Of a stretch of DNA of 55,494 nucleotides, positions 51,743 through 55,494 are shown piece by piece. The stretch lies in NCBI GenBank assembly GCA_018266765.1, contig JAFDZU010000044.1:1-55494 (forward strand), written 5' to 3'. This stretch comes from Bacteroidota bacterium (GTDB taxonomy: Bacteria; Bacteroidota; Ignavibacteria; Kapaibacteriales; UBA961). How positions within the stretch are numbered: the stretch's first letter is position 1; every line of letters starts with the position of its first letter. A program made the position numbers and the translations under genes. The notes under the pieces were generated by a model, which had not been told where the DNA came from, made no database searches, and worked only from the letters and a program-made list of their open reading frames with translations.

Positions 51743-54700
51743 ATGCAGTTCTATACATCCTTAAAACCTTGGTATCTTGTTGTATGGGCAGTTATAGTTA
51801 TATCTATACTTGAGGATGGAACTGTTTATTCATACCAACAAAAGAACAAAAAGGGCAAACCACAACCAAAATCTGCTCCTCAGCATATCCTTACACCTTC
51901 TCTCAATTCTTTCGCTGTATCTCCGGTTGCACCAGAAAAAGAAGCAGTATTTGAACTGCTTTTGGAAGATGTTACGGGAGTGAAATTTAATAATGTAATT
52001 CCATCGAGTAAAGATTTAAAAATAGGAAGTAAGGTGTTTAGTATTGCCGCCGGAGGTGTCGCTGTGGGTGATGTTAATGGCGACGGATTGCAAGATATTT
52101 ACCTTACTCGATTTATGAACACCAATAAGTTGTTTATTAATAAGGGTAATTTTAAATTTGAAGAAGCACCGGAATCTGCCGGAGTAAGCGATTCAGCTTC
52201 GTGTTCGTTCGGGGCAACAATGGTTGATATTGATGCTGACGGCGATTTGGATATTTATGTTTCGGAGTATAATTTCACACCCAATCGTTTATTTATCAAT
52301 AATGGCGACGGAACATTTACAGACAAAACAAAGGAATTTGGGCTGGACTTTGTAGGGAACAGCATTCAATCTACATTTTTGGATTATGATAATGACGGCG
52401 ATTTAGATATGTTTTTGGTTGTTCACGGAATATCCTTCGACAGTTATAAAAGTGACGGTGTGCCGAGTAAATTATATCGAAACAACGGTAATAATACCTT
52501 CACAGAAGTTGGCGAAGAAGCAGGAATTAATGCTAAAGGATTCGGACTAAGTGTGGCAGTAGCTGATTATAATAATGATGGTTGGTTGGATTTGTATGTA
52601 GCCAATGACTTTGAGTATCCAGACTATTTGTATATCAATCAGCACAACGGCACATTTAAAGACGTAACGAAATCTGCAATCAACCACACAAGTTTTTTCA
52701 GTATGGGAAGCGATGCTGCCGATATTAATAATGACGGGCTTATTGACTTTATTACGCTCGATATGTTACCCGAAAATCACAAACGAAGAAACACCAACTT
52801 CGAGACATTATCTACATTCAGTACGCTCTATGATTCTTCGCAAATTGTAAAAAACACACTACAAATAAATCGTGGTGACGGAACGTTCAGTGATATTTCT
52901 TACGAAGCAGGAGTAGCTGAAACGGATTGGAGTTGGGCTCCCCTCTTTGCCGATTTTAACAATGATGGTTTCAAAGATATTTTCATAGGAAACGGATTAA
53001 AATATGACGTGATGGATAGAGATGCAATTCGTCATGCAGCGTCTCCGGATGTACTTCAGAGAATGGGACTTAGCGGTATGCCACAAGAAGGAGAACCTAT
53101 AGTTATTGATTCTGCAAGGCATAATCCACAAGTAATGGATTTAGATCCGTTTTTTAGAAAATTGCCACGTACTTGTATCAACAACTATCTGTATCGAAAT
53201 AATGGCGACGAAACATTCAAGGATGCAAGCCGAGCATGGGGTTTTATAATGCCGTATAATACTGTTTCAGCGGCGTATGCAGATTTTGATAATGACGGTG
53301 ATTTGGATTTGGTGTTAAACAACATTGATTCAGTCGCCGTGATTTATAGAAATATGAGCCGTGAACATTCATTGGGGAATTATTTACAAGTTAAACTCGA
53401 AGGAAAAGGAAAGAATACCGAAGGACTTGGAACGAGGATTCAAGTAGATGGCGGTGGGACTTCACAAATAGTTGAACTGCAACGAACTCGTGGATTCTGT
53501 TCGGGAAGTGATGCAATTGTCCACTTTGGGCTTGGAAATCTAAGCCAAGTTGATGAATTAAACGTTACATGGCTCGGCGGTGCAACCCAAAAATTGAAAA
53601 ACATTAAAGCAAATCAACGAATTATCCTCAAAGAAGTAAAAGCAGTAAAAATACCGATTCTGCCGCAAAAGCACGAGCAAACACTCTTCACTCAGGTATC
53701 CCCCGACAGCAGTTTAAATTTTATTGACAGAGAAAATATTTATGATGATTTTTATCAAGAGCGGCTATTGCCCGGACGGCTTTCGATAAATGGACCGGGA
53801 ATGGCAGTAGGAGATGTAAACAGCGATGGTTTGGAAGATGTTTTTATTGGTGAAGCAGAGGGAATTGCGGGAAGTTTGTTTCTTCAACAACCGAATGGAC
53901 AATTTGTACTTTCAGCACAACCGAATATAGCATTAGATTCTATGTGTGAAGATCAAGGCGTTCTTTTGTTTGACGCAGACGGCGATGGCGATTTGGATTT
54001 ATATGTAGCAAGTGGCGGCAACGAAGGAAGTATCGAAACGCCACAATTATTACAAGACCGTCTCTATATCAACGACGGCAAGGGTAATTTTACAAAAGGA
54101 TTTCTGCCTGTGATGATTTCGAGTACGTCGTCGGTTGTCGCAGGTGATTTTGATAATGACGGGGATTTAGATTTGTTTGTCGGTGGTAGGAATGTTCCGG
54201 GAAAATATCCCGATTCACCCGAAAGCTATTTATTACTGAACGAACAAGGAACGTTCATTGATGTTACAGATCAACTTTGTCATGATGTTAGGCGCGTTGG
54301 TATGATTACCTCTGCATTATGGACTGATTACAACAATGACGGACAGATAGATTTGATTGTCGTTGGCGAATGGATGACTCCTCATATTTATCAAAACATG
54401 GGAGGAAGATTCCAAGAAGTTACCGCCGGAAGCGGATTAGACAGTGCATTCGGTTGGTGGAATAGTATCAACGCTGGTGATTTTGATAATGATGGTGACA
54501 TTGATTATATCATCGGAAATTTAGGACTGAACAGCCGATACAAAGCATCTGAGAAAACACCGATTGAACTCTACTGCTATGATTTTGATAATAATGGGAG
54601 CCGAGACCATATTATGACTTATTATCAAGACGGCAAACAATTCCCACTCCGTATTTTCAGCGCAATATTCAGCCAAATGCCGTCGCTGAACAAGAAATTC

Positions 54701-55384
54701 CCTAAATACGAAGATTTTGCATTGTCTGATTTTCCTTCTATGTTCACCAAAGAACAGATTGATTCAGCAATACATTTGAAAGCGACACATTTTGAAAGTT
54801 CCTATATAGAAAATCTTGGTGATGGTAAATTTCGTATAACTCCATTACCTACGTCAGCACAAGCGTCGCCGATGTACGGAACTTCTATTCAGGATTATGA
54901 TGGCGACGGGAATTTGGATGTTCTTGCAATCGGGAATTTGTATGGGCCGGATCGGGAACAGTGGCGGTACGATGCAAGTCAAGGTGTGCTTCTTCGTGGC
55001 AATGGCAAAGGAAAGTTCGAACCTATATTAAAAAAAGAAAGTGGTTTCTCCGATGGGAAAGATGCCCGAAGTTTGACAACACTTACACCCGCCACTAACG
55101 ATGGAATGTATATTATGGCAGGCAATAATAGCGCTCCATTACAAGTGTTTAAAAAACCAAATATTAAAACATTTGTCTTGAAAATAAATCCTAAAGACGA
55201 ATTTGATTATGCGATATTAACTCTCAAAAACGGACAAGTACGACGACGTGAATTTTACTATGGAGCCGGGTATCTTTCGCAAAGTTCGATGGATATTCTT
55301 ATTTCACCGGAAGTAAAAAGTATCGAGTTCTACAATGGGGAAACCCTCAAAAAGACAATCATACTCAATCGTTCTTTGCGGTAG
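51743..55384 (+). CDS. Large FG-GAP/VCBS repeat protein with ASPIC/UnbV segment (CRTAC1-like)
   Basis: 1213 residues. An N-terminal hydrophobic signal (~12-30, YLVVWAVIVISILED) indicates export. About fourteen calcium-binding FG-GAP motifs are seen, such as GDVNGDGLQDIYL, VDIDADGDLDIYVSEY, LDYDNDGDLDMFLV, GDFDNDGDLDLFVGGR and QDYDGDGNLDVLAIGNL. They fall in two groups (~95-545 and ~680-1110), suggesting two beta-propellers. Between them (~555-630) is an ASPIC/UnbV segment (VELQRTRGFCSGSDAIVHFG, LNVTWLGGATQ). No T9SS sorting domain is recognisable at the C-terminus (YNGETLKKTIILNRSLR), so it may stay in the periplasm or leave by another route. It starts 52 bases after kynU. Confidence 0.88.
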   Translation: MQFYTSLKPWYLVVWAVIVISILEDGTVYSYQQKNKKGKPQPKSAPQHILTPSLNSFAVSPVAPEKEAVFELLLEDVTGVKFNNVIPSSKDLKIGSKVFSIAAGGVAVGDVNGDGLQDIYLTRFMNTNKLFINKGNFKFEEAPESAGVSDSASCSFGATMVDIDADGDLDIYVSEYNFTPNRLFINNGDGTFTDKTKEFGLDFVGNSIQSTFLDYDNDGDLDMFLVVHGISFDSYKSDGVPSKLYRNNGNNTFTEVGEEAGINAKGFGLSVAVADYNNDGWLDLYVANDFEYPDYLYINQHNGTFKDVTKSAINHTSFFSMGSDAADINNDGLIDFITLDMLPENHKRRNTNFETLSTFSTLYDSSQIVKNTLQINRGDGTFSDISYEAGVAETDWSWAPLFADFNNDGFKDIFIGNGLKYDVMDRDAIRHAASPDVLQRMGLSGMPQEGEPIVIDSARHNPQVMDLDPFFRKLPRTCINNYLYRNNGDETFKDASRAWGFIMPYNTVSAAYADFDNDGDLDLVLNNIDSVAVIYRNMSREHSLGNYLQVKLEGKGKNTEGLGTRIQVDGGGTSQIVELQRTRGFCSGSDAIVHFGLGNLSQVDELNVTWLGGATQKLKNIKANQRIILKEVKAVKIPILPQKHEQTLFTQVSPDSSLNFIDRENIYDDFYQERLLPGRLSINGPGMAVGDVNSDGLEDVFIGEAEGIAGSLFLQQPNGQFVLSAQPNIALDSMCEDQGVLLFDADGDGDLDLYVASGGNEGSIETPQLLQDRLYINDGKGNFTKGFLPVMISSTSSVVAGDFDNDGDLDLFVGGRNVPGKYPDSPESYLLLNEQGTFIDVTDQLCHDVRRVGMITSALWTDYNNDGQIDLIVVGEWMTPHIYQNMGGRFQEVTAGSGLDSAFGWWNSINAGDFDNDGDIDYIIGNLGLNSRYKASEKTPIELYCYDFDNNGSRDHIMTYYQDGKQFPLRIFSAIFSQMPSLNKKFPKYEDFALSDFPSMFTKEQIDSAIHLKATHFESSYIENLGDGKFRITPLPTSAQASPMYGTSIQDYDGDGNLDVLAIGNLYGPDREQWRYDASQGVLLRGNGKGKFEPILKKESGFSDGKDARSLTTLTPATNDGMYIMAGNNSAPLQVFKKPNIKTFVLKINPKDEFDYAILTLKNGQVRRREFYYGAGYLSQSSMDILISPEVKSIEFYNGETLKKTIILNRSLR

Positions 55385-55494
55385 ATTCAGCTATTTTAAG
55401 AACCAAAAAGGAGGTTGTTTGCTTTTTTTGTAACCAGAGATAAACAGTTTACACAAAATATTGTACACTCTCATAATTTTATACTATCGAAGCC
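55385..55494. other. Intergenic tail
   Basis: 110 bases after the last gene. A weak AACC/GGTT stem followed by a T-rich stretch (around 55401-55431) could terminate transcription; nothing else is supported. Confidence 0.3.

Noticed and set aside
51743-55384. Recurring GAT-rich blocks
   Set aside because: They encode calcium-binding FG-GAP motifs in one reading frame, not DNA-level repeats.

Overview
The window reads as a chromosomal segment of a Gram-negative bacterium of the Bacteroidota/Chlorobi (FCB) branch, most like Ignavibacteria or candidate Kapabacteria. The lineage is inference. It rests on four signs: secreted proteins with type IX secretion (T9SS) C-terminal sorting domains, an LpxC-FabZ fusion, promoters of the form TTG-N19-TAnnTTTG (HU and RRM genes), and a 31-residue COX24-like basic protein typical of that group. 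The DNA is AT-rich. I saw no tRNA, rRNA, CRISPR array, transposase or prophage.

Layout. 1-10555 is a signalling and surface block: the start of a TPR protein that probably ends in a nucleotide cyclase (cut by the window edge), an RND adaptor without its pump, and two TPR-LuxR regulators flanking a 1267-residue Cys-rich T9SS protein. The two regulators are almost identical in their DNA-binding halves and different in their sensing halves. 10659-13317 holds divergent pntAA and pntB (proton-translocating transhydrogenase) with the small membrane subunit missing. 13336-16709 has a PAP2 phosphatase, an MlaE permease, a lipoprotein and a small membrane protein. 16847-18621 is ffh-rpsP.

18751-36220 is a long minus-strand run for envelope construction. 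In transcription order it is uppS, bamA, two T9SS cargo genes, two skp/ompH chaperone genes, lpxD, lpxC-fabZ, lpxA, a polyprenyl-phosphate sugar transferase and a DUF1207-like outer membrane protein. It combines lipid carrier synthesis, outer-membrane protein insertion, periplasmic chaperones and lipid A assembly. The two T9SS cargo genes sit between bamA and skp.

36528-37586 is a plus-strand group: HU with a lysine-rich tail, a membrane TPR protein and the COX24-like protein. 37648-42513 (minus) contains a holin-like membrane protein, a second FG-GAP/T9SS protein paralogous to the one after bamA, 6-phosphofructokinase, an orphan PhnE-type permease and a glycine-rich RRM protein. 42808-46274 has a BshB1-like deacetylase convergent with a patatin-Omp85 protein.

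The most unusual locus is 46619-48860. A single 560-residue protein joins a beta-class DNA methyltransferase, an Mrr-like nuclease domain and a C-terminal PKD-like domain, a fold normally found outside cells. It is followed by a 560-bp gene-poor stretch of hairpins and repeats. The window ends with murA, xseB, kynureninase and a 1213-residue double FG-GAP/VCBS protein with an ASPIC/UnbV segment.
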